A DNA stretch of 20,208 nucleotides from an uncultured Dyadobacter sp. (GTDB taxonomy: Bacteria > Bacteroidota > Bacteroidia > Cytophagales > Spirosomataceae). A program made the translations under genes and the position numbers. Positions 7,430 through 14,090 of the stretch are shown one piece after another. The notes below the pieces were generated by a model that saw only the letters and a list, made by a program, of their open reading frames with translations, ran no database searches and was not told where the DNA came from. Each line of letters opens with the position of its first letter. Position 1 is the stretch's first letter. Where the stretch lies: contig CALGRQ010000343.1 of the NCBI GenBank assembly GCA_937880795.1, positions 1-20,208 on the forward strand, given 5' to 3'.

Positions 7430-8482
7430 CTACTTCAGCGTCGCGTTCTGCAACTGACCATTGGTTTCTTCCCACGCCTTAATCACCTGAGTGAGCTGCT
7501 TATATTCAATCAAAAATCCATCATGCCCGTATAAAGAATCAATTTCCTGAAAAACGGCATCGGGTATGTGGCGGGCTATAAATTGCTGCTCTGTGATTGG
7601 GAACAATAGGTCCGACTTGATACCTAAAACCAATGTTTTGGCCTTTACCATTCCCAACGCATGTACAATACCGCCCCGGTTACGGCCTACGTTGTGAGAA
7701 TCCATGATTTTGGAAAGAACCCAATATGAATAGGCGTTAAACCTTTTCATAAACTTATCACCCTGGTATTGCTGGTAAGAAGAAGCTCTGAAATCGTCGA
7801 TCTGATCCGGATTATCCCGCGCCTGGGTAAAGTTGTACGTATCGTAATTTCGGTAAGATAGCAAAGCAACCGAACGGGCTGCACGCATTCCCATTTTTCC
7901 GGCATCTTCATGCTCATCATTAAAAGTAGGGTCCGCCTCGATGGCCATTCGTTGCGATTCATTGAATGCAACGCCCCACGGAGAATGTAACGCATTAGAT
8001 GCAATCAAAATCAGTTCATCAAACAAATCGGGTACTTCTACGGCCCATTCCAAAGCCTGTTGTCCGCCCAAGGAACCACCGATACAGATATTAATTTTCC
8101 GAATTTGCAATTCCTGTCGTAAAATCTCCATCGTGCCCACCACATCTTTTACGGTAATGAGGGGAAAATCACGATAAAAAGGTTTTTGTGTAAGCGGATT
8201 AATAGACAACGGATTGGTAGATCCATATGCCGAACCAATCACATTGACACAAATAATGAAATACTTCGCCGGGTCATAATATTTACCTTCCCCAACCAGT
8301 CCATCCCACCAATCCGCCGCGTTAGAACTTCCTGTAAGTGCGTGACATACCCAAACAATATTGTTATCCTCGGCATTACGTGTACCATACGTGGTATATG
8401 CCAATTCAAAACCCGGTAACTCGCGGCCTAGCTCAAGAGAATAAGTGTATGGATACCTGAATATTTTTTGTTCTGCTTGCAT
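7430..8482 (-). CDS. metX: Homoserine O-acetyltransferase
   Basis: A 350-residue cytoplasmic alpha/beta-hydrolase-fold enzyme that transfers acetyl from acetyl-CoA to homoserine, an early committed step of methionine synthesis. Recognised by the MetX motifs VCHALTGSSNAADWW, NVIGSAYGSTNP, the nucleophile elbow GGSLGGQQALEWA (serine in GGSLGG), the acid region ALVLGI-like KTLVLGIKSDLLFP, and the C-terminal histidine in YGHDGFLIE. The start at 8482 (MQAEQKIFRYP) fits the family; an in-frame ATG at 8536 would add 18 unrelated residues. A SAM-I riboswitch in the leader directly supports the methionine role: expression should fall when S-adenosylmethionine is plentiful. No other methionine gene is adjacent. 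Succinyl-transferring relatives share this fold, so acyl specificity is inferred. Confidence 0.95.
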   Translation of the reverse strand: MQAEQKIFRYPYTYSLELGRELPGFELAYTTYGTRNAEDNNIVWVCHALTGSSNAADWWDGLVGEGKYYDPAKYFIICVNVIGSAYGSTNPLSINPLTQKPFYRDFPLITVKDVVGTMEILRQELQIRKINICIGGSLGGQQALEWAVEVPDLFDELILIASNALHSPWGVAFNESQRMAIEADPTFNDEHEDAGKMGMRAARSVALLSYRNYDTYNFTQARDNPDQIDDFRASSYQQYQGDKFMKRFNAYSYWVLSKIMDSHNVGRNRGGIVHALGMVKAKTLVLGIKSDLLFPITEQQFIARHIPDAVFQEIDSLYGHDGFLIEYKQLTQVIKAWEETNGQLQNATLK

Positions 8483-8484
8483 AA

Positions 8485-8496
8485 GTGCAAAAGCAC
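8485..8496 (-). promoter_or_regulatory. Small hairpin against the metX start codon
   Basis: On the minus strand GTGC-TTTT-GCAC is a perfect 4-base stem with a 4-base loop, ending two bases before the ATG. It occupies the ribosome binding region and could modulate initiation; it may also be chance. Confidence 0.35.
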
Positions 8497-8506
8497 GGGT
8501 TAAATT

Positions 8507-8514
8507 CAAAAATA
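8507..8514 (-). promoter_or_regulatory. Candidate internal -7 element in the metX leader
   Basis: Minus-strand TATTTTTG matches TAnnTTTG, 25 bases before the metX ATG and downstream of the riboswitch. If used, it would give a transcript that escapes SAM control. No -33 element is seen, and this leader is AT-rich. Confidence 0.25.
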
Positions 8515-8653
8515 TTTTAACGTATAACCCATGCACCGAAGCTGGTTGATATACGAGGGAACCACCTATTGAAAAACTAATTTTTCAGTGTCAGATACGA
8601 GAATAAAGCCATACGGCCTACGGAAATTTCTTAATATAAGTATTTCACGAATT

Positions 8654-8763
8654 GATTTTATATCTCCTAAATAACTTAGGTGGGAATTAGCACCTTTCTC
8701 CTTTGTGGTAGCAGGTTGCCAGAGGTTCATAGAGCCCATTCTCTCGCCTCTTCTTTATAAATC
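8654..8763 (-). ncRNA. SAM-I (S-box) riboswitch upstream of metX
   Basis: Read on the minus strand, the aptamer shows the conserved parts in order. P1 is GATTTATA (8763-8756) with TATAAAATC (8662-8654), one bulged A. Then come AGAGGCGAGAGA, GGGCTCTATGAACCTC, GGCAACCT (8720-8713) and GGTGCTAATTCCCACC (8694-8679). The P4 hairpin is CCTAA-GTTAT-TTAGG (8680-8666), then AGA before the 3' side of P1. This matches the SAM-I core (AAGAG..GAGGGA..GGCCC..UGAAACCC.GCAACC..GGUGCUAAUUCC) closely. SAM binding is expected to lower metX expression. About 170 bases separate the aptamer from the ATG. Only a weak hairpin followed by TTTATT (minus strand GGCC-GTAT-GGCT, near 8606-8620) could act as terminator. 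Confidence 0.93.
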
Positions 8764-8776
8764 AACCGCAGATTGG

Positions 8777-8830
8777 TGCAGCAATTGACTTGATGCTGCA
8801 ATATTAAGCCCGGAACCCTGAAAATGCAAA
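8777..8830 (-). promoter_or_regulatory. Promoter of the metX riboswitch transcript with an overlapping inverted repeat
   Basis: On the minus strand TTTG (8830-8827), 20 bases, then TAATATTG (8806-8799) fits the Bacteroidota promoter TTTG-N19-21-TAnnTTTG with one mismatch in the -7 element. Transcription would begin near 8792, about 29 bases before the aptamer. The plus-strand repeat TGCAGCA (8777-8783) and TGCTGCA (8794-8800) is a perfect 7-base inverted repeat across the predicted start site. It could be a repressor site or a leader hairpin. Confidence 0.55.
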
Positions 8831-8954
8831 TTACCCGACGGTTTATTTATTCTAATGGACTCAAACCACATTTAACGGATAGAAACCGGAATCAGAATGG
8901 TATCATTTTACAGACAATACGGATGCGAGCCCTGCATATTCCTGACGTAATGCT

Positions 8955-8962
8955 TACATTTG
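8955..8962 (+). promoter_or_regulatory. -7 promoter element for the DUF721 gene cluster
   Basis: TACATTTG matches TAnnTTTG. It lies 22 bases before the ATG at 8984. The surrounding 15 bases, TTACATTTGCAACAA (8954-8968), recur exactly on the minus strand at 17491-17477 in front of susC. No TTTG is seen at -33. Confidence 0.6.
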
Positions 8963-8983
8963 CAACAAGGCACCAACCCAATT

Positions 8984-9310
8984 ATGGCACAACATTATCG
9001 ATTTAATAAAGAACAGGCTTCACGCAGACCCGGTATAACGCCTCTTAAAGACGCTATTGACCAAATGTTGGATAAATATCGTCTTCGGAATCGTTTCGAC
9101 CAGTCCTATGTGGTGGCGCATTGGGATAAAATCATGGGCGAGGCCATTGCCACCCGTACAAAAAAGGTATTTATAAAAGATCGCACCTTGTTCTTACAAA
9201 TCGAATCAGCTCCGCTGCGTAATGAGTTGGTACGGGCCAAGTTTAAAATTATTGAACTCATCAACCGGGAAATGAAAAGCGATCTGGTGGATGAAGTGGT
9301 TTTTATCTAG
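8984..9310 (+). CDS. DUF721 (DciA-like) domain protein
   Basis: A 108-residue soluble protein. DUF721 proteins include DciA, which in many bacteria lacking DnaC operates the replicative helicase DnaB. The domain fills most of the protein: LKDAIDQMLDKYRLRNRFDQSYVVAHWDKIMGEAIATRTKKVFIKDRTLFLQIESAPLRNELV carries the conserved W-x-K-I-x-G step and the later beta-strand followed by LRNEL. The N-terminal tail, rich in basic residues, is short. The start at 8984 was chosen because an alternative ATG at 8960 lies inside the -7 element. It leads a rightward cluster; the next gene begins 53 bases later. That this short protein loads helicase is inference from the family. Confidence 0.85.
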   Translation: MAQHYRFNKEQASRRPGITPLKDAIDQMLDKYRLRNRFDQSYVVAHWDKIMGEAIATRTKKVFIKDRTLFLQIESAPLRNELVRAKFKIIELINREMKSDLVDEVVFI

Positions 9311-9363
9311 GTCCAATTCCTTAATTTCAAGTTCAGTCCAAAGATTCCTAGCACATACTTATC

Positions 9364-10284
9364 ATGAAAATCCCACCATTTTTAAAGTCGGGTGACAAAA
9401 TTGGTATACTCGCACCAGCCAGTGTCGTCAATTACAAAGAACTTATTCCCGGCATTGACATCATGCGCGACGAATGGGAATTGGATATTGTAGAAGGGAA
9501 AACCTTAAAAAGCGGATATAATCAGTTTTCAGCAACTGACGCCGAGCGCTTGGCTGACCTCCAACAAATGCTGGATGACCCTTCCATAAGGGCAATCATT
9601 GCCGGACGAGGCGGATATGGCTGCTCCCGAATCGTAGATCAAATTGATTTTACAAAATTTATAGATTCGCCAAAATGGATCATCGGTTTCAGTGATTTAA
9701 CGGCGCTGCATGCCAGCATTTATCAATTAGGGGTTGTGAGTTTGCATGCGCCAATGGTAAAGTCTATGACACAGTCCGGTGCCGAGGATGCAGCAGAATC
9801 TCTTAAAAGTGCTTTGTTTGGAAGTATACCACAATATGCAGTTCCATCTCACCCGATGAACAGAAAAGGCGAAGCCAATGGAATCCTCACCGGAGGGAAT
9901 CTTTGCATTTTTGCACACCTGATCGGATCTCCCACGGAGATTGATACCAACGGCAAAATCCTGTTTATAGAAGATGTGAATGAATACCTCTATAACCTGG
10001 ACCGCATGATGATACAACTTAAACGTGCCGGAAAATTAGATAACCTGGCGGGTCTTATAGTGGGACAGTTCTCGGACATGCGCGATAATGCTTTTCCAAC
10101 CTTTGGAAAGGATGCTTACCAAATCATTCAGGAACATACCTCAGCCTATTCATATCCCGTTTGCTACGACTTCCCTGTGGGGCATGTGGCGGACAACCGG
10201 GCTATGTTGCATGGCATAAAAACCCTACTTCAAGTAGGCGAAAATGAAGTAACCCTCGATTTCCTGACCGAGGAAATGATATAG
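9364..10284 (+). CDS. LD-carboxypeptidase (peptidase S66, LdcA-like)
   Basis: A 306-residue serine peptidase of the S66 family, which removes the terminal D-alanine from murein tetrapeptides during cell-wall recycling; relatives such as MccF instead cleave microcin-type conjugates. The family landmarks are GDKIGILAPAS (10-20), RGGYG (82-86), the nucleophile S110 in IIGFSDLTALH, E203 in LFIEDVNEYLYNLDRM and H274 in FPVGHVADN, giving the Ser-Glu-His triad. There is no signal peptide, so it acts in the cytoplasm, as expected for recycling. The SDR gene starts 10 bases after its stop, so the two are very likely co-transcribed. Length is normal for the family. Confidence 0.93.
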   Translation: MKIPPFLKSGDKIGILAPASVVNYKELIPGIDIMRDEWELDIVEGKTLKSGYNQFSATDAERLADLQQMLDDPSIRAIIAGRGGYGCSRIVDQIDFTKFIDSPKWIIGFSDLTALHASIYQLGVVSLHAPMVKSMTQSGAEDAAESLKSALFGSIPQYAVPSHPMNRKGEANGILTGGNLCIFAHLIGSPTEIDTNGKILFIEDVNEYLYNLDRMMIQLKRAGKLDNLAGLIVGQFSDMRDNAFPTFGKDAYQIIQEHTSAYSYPVCYDFPVGHVADNRAMLHGIKTLLQVGENEVTLDFLTEEMI

Positions 10285-10294
10285 TAATACAATT

Positions 10295-11095
10295 ATGGAA
10301 AAATTTAAAGATAAAGTCGTTTGGATCACCGGTGCATCGTCGGGCATTGGAGAGGCAATCACGATGGCTTTTGCGCAAGCAGGCGCCAAGCTTGTACTTA
10401 CTGCCCGAAGAGAAGAAGAGCTGCAACGGGTAGCGAAACAAACCGGATTACCCCTGTCGTCTATACTGGTATTACCAATGGACGTAACCGATTTCGAAAA
10501 AGCTAAGCCTGCCGCTGAGCAAATCATCAGGCAGTTTGGCCGAATCGACATCATGGTTCATAATGCAGGAGTAAGTCAACGTTCCTATATCGTGGATACC
10601 GATTTTGAAGTATACCGCAAATTAATGGATGTAGATTTTTACAGTACTGTGGCCATTACCAAAGCCATTTTGCCGTATATGATTCAGCAGCAAAGTGGTC
10701 ATTTCATTGTCATCAGTAGTGTGGCTGGTAAAGTAGGCACCATCATGCGGTCCGGCTACAATGCCGCCAAACATGCTTTACATGGCTTCTACGACTCGCT
10801 TCGTGCAGAAGGCTATAAGGATAATATCAAAGTAACGACAGTTTGCCCGGGTTATATACGAACCAATATTTCGCTTAATGCGCTCAATGAAGCCGGGAGT
10901 AAGTTTGGGAAAATGGATTCGAACCAGGCCAATGGCATTCCAGCCGAGGAATGCGCTCGTCAAATCCTGAATGCGGTAGAGAAAGATAAAAAGGAAATAT
11001 ATATAGGCGGACTAAAAGAGGTAGCGGCCATTTATTTAAAACGCTTTTTACCTAATATCCTGTTTGATCAGGTACGGAAGAATATTCCAGAGTGA
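10295..11095 (+). CDS. Short-chain dehydrogenase/reductase, DHRS7-like
   Basis: A 266-residue NAD(P)-dependent classical SDR. The Rossmann motif TGASSGIG lies at 12-19, followed by TARREEEL, where arginines after the second strand suggest NADP preference. NAG is at 90-92, the catalytic serine is in VISSVAGK (141-142) and YNAAK at 155-159 gives the catalytic Tyr and Lys. PGYIRTNIS follows the usual P-G position. The C-terminus (KRFLPNILFDQVRKNIPE) resembles membrane-associated DHRS7-type SDRs, which act on lipids or retinoid/steroid substrates. The substrate is not predictable. It follows the LD-carboxypeptidase with a 10-base gap and faces the amidohydrolase gene. Confidence 0.92.
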   Translation: MEKFKDKVVWITGASSGIGEAITMAFAQAGAKLVLTARREEELQRVAKQTGLPLSSILVLPMDVTDFEKAKPAAEQIIRQFGRIDIMVHNAGVSQRSYIVDTDFEVYRKLMDVDFYSTVAITKAILPYMIQQQSGHFIVISSVAGKVGTIMRSGYNAAKHALHGFYDSLRAEGYKDNIKVTTVCPGYIRTNISLNALNEAGSKFGKMDSNQANGIPAEECARQILNAVEKDKKEIYIGGLKEVAAIYLKRFLPNILFDQVRKNIPE

Positions 11096-11100
11096 TACAT

Positions 11101-11191
11101 TCCGGTCTGAGTGCGCAGCAGACTAAACGGAATGGCAAAGTACCTTTTTCTTTACCAACCGTTCAGAACACTAAAAAACATTCAGACCGGA
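11101..11191. terminator. Nested inverted repeats between converging genes, probable bidirectional terminator
   Basis: TCCGGTCTGA (11101-11110) and TCAGACCGGA (11182-11191) are perfect 10-base inverted copies flanking the whole gap. Inside, AACGG..GG.AAAG (11126-11140) pairs with CTTT.CC..CCGTT (11150-11163). Neither stem has a clean long T tract, so termination is inferred from position and structure. Confidence 0.5.
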
Positions 11192-11193
11192 TA

Positions 11194-12495
11194 CTACTTC
11201 TGTTTCTCCATATAATCTACCGCCAAACGGCTTAAAGATCTAACACCTAATACCAATCCACTTTCATCTATATAGAAGTCGGGCGTATGGTGCGGTGCTG
11301 CTTCCAGTGGGTTTTTACCTTTGGGCATGCCCCCTAGAAAGAAGAAAAATCCGGGTACCTTTTGCTGATAGTATGAAAAATCTTCTGCTCCCGTTTTTGC
11401 AGTGGTCAGTATCACATTATCTTTTCCGGCCACGTTTTGCAAAGTACCAATCATTTTTTCAGTTAAAGGTATATGATTGAAAGTTACGGGATAGAGAACA
11501 TCAATTTTCACCTTCGCAGTTGCTCCTGCACTTTCAGCAATATTGGTTGAAATCTCCTCGACCCGTTTGTGTACATGACTATGCATTTCCTCGTCAAAAG
11601 TTCGGATGGTACCAATCATTTTGACAGACTCAGGTATAATGTTTTGTCTGATACCTCCATGAATTGCCCCAACAGTTACCACAGCAGGCGCTTTCGTCAG
11701 ATCGAGATTACGGCTTACGATGGTTTGCAAACCCGTTACAATCTGTGCCGAAGTTACTATCGGATCCACGCCAGACCACGGATAAGCACCGTGCGTCTGC
11801 TTTCCTTTTACATCAATACTAAAAAAATCTACCGCTGCCATGGTAGCACCCGGCTTATAGGCAATGGTATTAACCTCTGTTTGAGAATTAATATGCAACC
11901 CAAAAATTGCATCCACCTTAGGGTTTTCCAACACCCCTTCCTTAATCATTAACTTGGCTCCTCCCTCCTCTCCTTCGGGTGCACCTTCCTCTGCCGGTTG
12001 AAAAATAAACTTCACCGTACCCTTCAAATCAGATTTAACAGAAGCCAACACTTCTGCTACACCCATGAGTATAGCGACGTGAGTATCGTGCCCACAAGCG
12101 TGCATTACTCCTGTATTTTGTCCGTTATACTCCGTAGTCACAGTCGATTTAAAAGGCACATCTACCCGCTCCACTACGGGCAAACCATCCATATCTGCCC
12201 GTAGGGCAACCACAGGTCCCGGCTTTCCTCCTTTGAGCAAACCAACAACACCAGTATGAGCTACACCCGTTTGTACTTCAAATCCGAGTTGTTTTAGATG
12301 CGCTGCAATTTTTTCAGCAGTTTTAAACTCCCGGTTTCCCAATTCCGGATTTTGATGAAAGTCCCGACGCCAGGCCACGATTTTTGATTCGAGTGCCTGT
12401 GCCTTTTGGTCAATTTTAACATTTAGGCTTTGCCCTGAACTGTAAAACCCAGAAAGTGCCAGAAAGGAAAATGGTATAAGTTTTTTTAAGTGCAT
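11194..12495 (-). CDS. Secreted M20D amidohydrolase (IAA-amino-acid hydrolase/hippurate hydrolase type)
   Basis: A 433-residue metal-dependent amidohydrolase. The first 21-22 residues form a signal peptide (MHLKKLIPFSFLALSGFYSSGQ), so the enzyme acts in the periplasm or is exported. M20D motifs: WRRDFHQNPELGNREF near 42-57, ALRADMDGLP (97-106), HACGHDTH (132-139) holding a metal-binding cysteine and histidines, QPAEEG (166-171) with the catalytic glutamate pair, H201, and PHHTPDF near the end. The lid domain contains KGKQTHGAYPW. Family members cleave N-acyl or amide-linked amino acids such as hippurate, IAA-amino acids or N-acetyl-diaminopimelate; the substrate here is unknown. It lies just downstream of a SusC/SusD pair on the same strand, with a terminator between, so joint function is possible but not shown. 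Confidence 0.93.
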   Translation of the reverse strand: MHLKKLIPFSFLALSGFYSSGQSLNVKIDQKAQALESKIVAWRRDFHQNPELGNREFKTAEKIAAHLKQLGFEVQTGVAHTGVVGLLKGGKPGPVVALRADMDGLPVVERVDVPFKSTVTTEYNGQNTGVMHACGHDTHVAILMGVAEVLASVKSDLKGTVKFIFQPAEEGAPEGEEGGAKLMIKEGVLENPKVDAIFGLHINSQTEVNTIAYKPGATMAAVDFFSIDVKGKQTHGAYPWSGVDPIVTSAQIVTGLQTIVSRNLDLTKAPAVVTVGAIHGGIRQNIIPESVKMIGTIRTFDEEMHSHVHKRVEEISTNIAESAGATAKVKIDVLYPVTFNHIPLTEKMIGTLQNVAGKDNVILTTAKTGAEDFSYYQQKVPGFFFFLGGMPKGKNPLEAAPHHTPDFYIDESGLVLGVRSLSRLAVDYMEKQK

Positions 12496-12560
12496 AGGAA
12501 GTAGGAGATTATAAATGTGTTCATCTGAACTAAAATATAAAAAATACAGCTGATCGCCTG

Positions 12561-12602
12561 AAAATAAAACAAATGAGGCTGCCTTTATAAAAAGACAGCC
12601 CC
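12561..12602 (-). terminator. Rho-independent terminator of the first SusC/SusD operon
   Basis: Minus strand: GGGGCTGTC (12602-12594) pairs with GGCAGCCTC (12583-12575) over nine positions with G-T pairs allowed, then TTTGTTTTATTTT. It starts about 23 bases after the susD stop. Confidence 0.88.
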
Positions 12603-12624
12603 ATGTTTTTACCCGCTAAGTCGA

Positions 12625-14067
12625 TTACAAACCTGGATTGGTTTGCTGCTCGGTAAGTGGTATACCATAAATATAGTTAGCAGCGGTAGGCTGAATAAGC
12701 GCCCCAGCTCCAAATGAATTAAGTGGCTGACCTCTTCTCAACACGTCATTGGAACGGAAACCTTCGGCCAACAATTCAATTCTTCTTTCCAAAAGAATCG
12801 CATCGATCAAGCCCGCCTTATCCAAAGTACCGAATTTGTAAGAAGCATCGGAACGGTTACGAACCGCTTCCAGCAAAGCTTGTGCACGGGCTGTGCTACC
12901 TGCTTCTGCTTCTGCCTCTGCCACGTTTAATAAAACTTCGGCATAACGAATGTTAGGAACATAATCCAGGAATGGCGAAACGTTACTAAACTTGGTTGGA
13001 TAAAAACCAATTTTAGGATCCTGACTAATCATTTTCGACCTTCTGTCATCCGAAGCAGGCCATTTAGTGCTCGCCAAAATACCAGATCCACTATTATTTA
13101 GATAGTATTCCAGGTTACCCATATTGAAGTAGTATCCCAATTGGTTCTGTGTTCCCGGAGAGTTGGTGTCTGCCATCGGGAATGATAATATTGATTCCGT
13201 AGAGGTATACGGCGCTCTAAATACGGACACTACATCTGCTTGCAATGCGTGAGGAACACGTGTAGACGATTTGAAAGGAGCCGTGGCTGAAACAATTTTA
13301 TTTCCTTCCGTAATTACTCCTGCAAAGTCACCTTTTGCTAGCAAAACACGCGTTTTAAGTGCAATCGCTGTGTTTTTATGCGCTCTTGTCGTACGCAACA
13401 ATGGCGTTGAATAGTCGTCTGGCAATGCAGCTTCTGCCTCATTTAAATCCTTCAAGATCTGATCGTACACTTCGGCAACTGTACTTCTTTTCAATTCGCT
13501 ATTGGCTGTGGAAACCTCTCCTTTTAAACGAAGTGGTAAACCAGGACCTGCCTTATCAAGAACGTACGGCTTTGCAAAAATCTGAACCAACGAGAAGTAT
13601 GTAAGGGCTCGGATAAACTTCACTTCGCCACTATACTGCGTAGCGAGCGTTGCGTCTACCTTACTGGAATTAGCTGCTAGGCCTTCCAAAAACAAGTTGA
13701 TACGGTTAATAGTCAAATATCCCTGGGTCCAGAAGTTACCGATATAGGTATCGCCCGGATCCTGATTACCCTGATACGTTGCATAACCGGTAACATTATT
13801 GGTCGTGCGGTTCACAAATTCCTCGGCACGGATATCGTTGTAGATGGGATAACGTCCTCCCAGAAAGTTACCATTCTTCACCGAACCGTAGATCCCGTTT
13901 ACCTGAGATAAAACACGGGCTGGGGTATCAAAAGCACTTACATCCGAAATATTAGTCTCCGGAACTGCTTCCAAAAAGCTTTCCTTGCAGGATGAAATGC
14001 TCATCAGCATGGCTAGCGCCACAGCGGAAATTTTAGTTCTTCCTATTTCTTTAAATATGATATTCAT
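12625..14067 (-). CDS. SusD/RagB-family outer-membrane lipoprotein
   Basis: A 480-residue surface nutrient-binding lipoprotein that caps a SusC channel. The lipobox is SISSC with C27 as the lipidated residue; the preceding 26 residues form a type II signal peptide. The fold signs are the early SVSAFDTPARVLSQVNGIYG-like helix (around 41-61), YNDIRAEEFVNR, INRINLFLEGL, EVKFIRALTYFSLVQIFAKPY (TPR helices), ALKTRVLLAKGDF, NIRYAEVLLNVAEAEAEAG, VRNRS and LLERRIELLAEGFRSNDVLRRG. The terminal segment YGIPLTEQQTNPGL is the usual SusD ending. It lies 23 bases after the SusC stop on the same strand, so the two form an operon. The ligand is unknown; no glycoside hydrolase is adjacent. Confidence 0.95.
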   Translation of the reverse strand: MNIIFKEIGRTKISAVALAMLMSISSCKESFLEAVPETNISDVSAFDTPARVLSQVNGIYGSVKNGNFLGGRYPIYNDIRAEEFVNRTTNNVTGYATYQGNQDPGDTYIGNFWTQGYLTINRINLFLEGLAANSSKVDATLATQYSGEVKFIRALTYFSLVQIFAKPYVLDKAGPGLPLRLKGEVSTANSELKRSTVAEVYDQILKDLNEAEAALPDDYSTPLLRTTRAHKNTAIALKTRVLLAKGDFAGVITEGNKIVSATAPFKSSTRVPHALQADVVSVFRAPYTSTESILSFPMADTNSPGTQNQLGYYFNMGNLEYYLNNSGSGILASTKWPASDDRRSKMISQDPKIGFYPTKFSNVSPFLDYVPNIRYAEVLLNVAEAEAEAGSTARAQALLEAVRNRSDASYKFGTLDKAGLIDAILLERRIELLAEGFRSNDVLRRGQPLNSFGAGALIQPTAANYIYGIPLTEQQTNPGL

Positions 14068-14090
14068 AATAGTATTCGTAGCGGTTAAAA

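Noticed and set aside
8483..8536. Longer start for metX
   Set aside because: The added 18 residues do not resemble MetX N-termini and overlap the leader.
8824..9006. A 60-codon plus-strand frame before the DUF721 gene
   Set aside because: It contains that gene's -7 element, overlaps its start in another frame and has no recognisable features.
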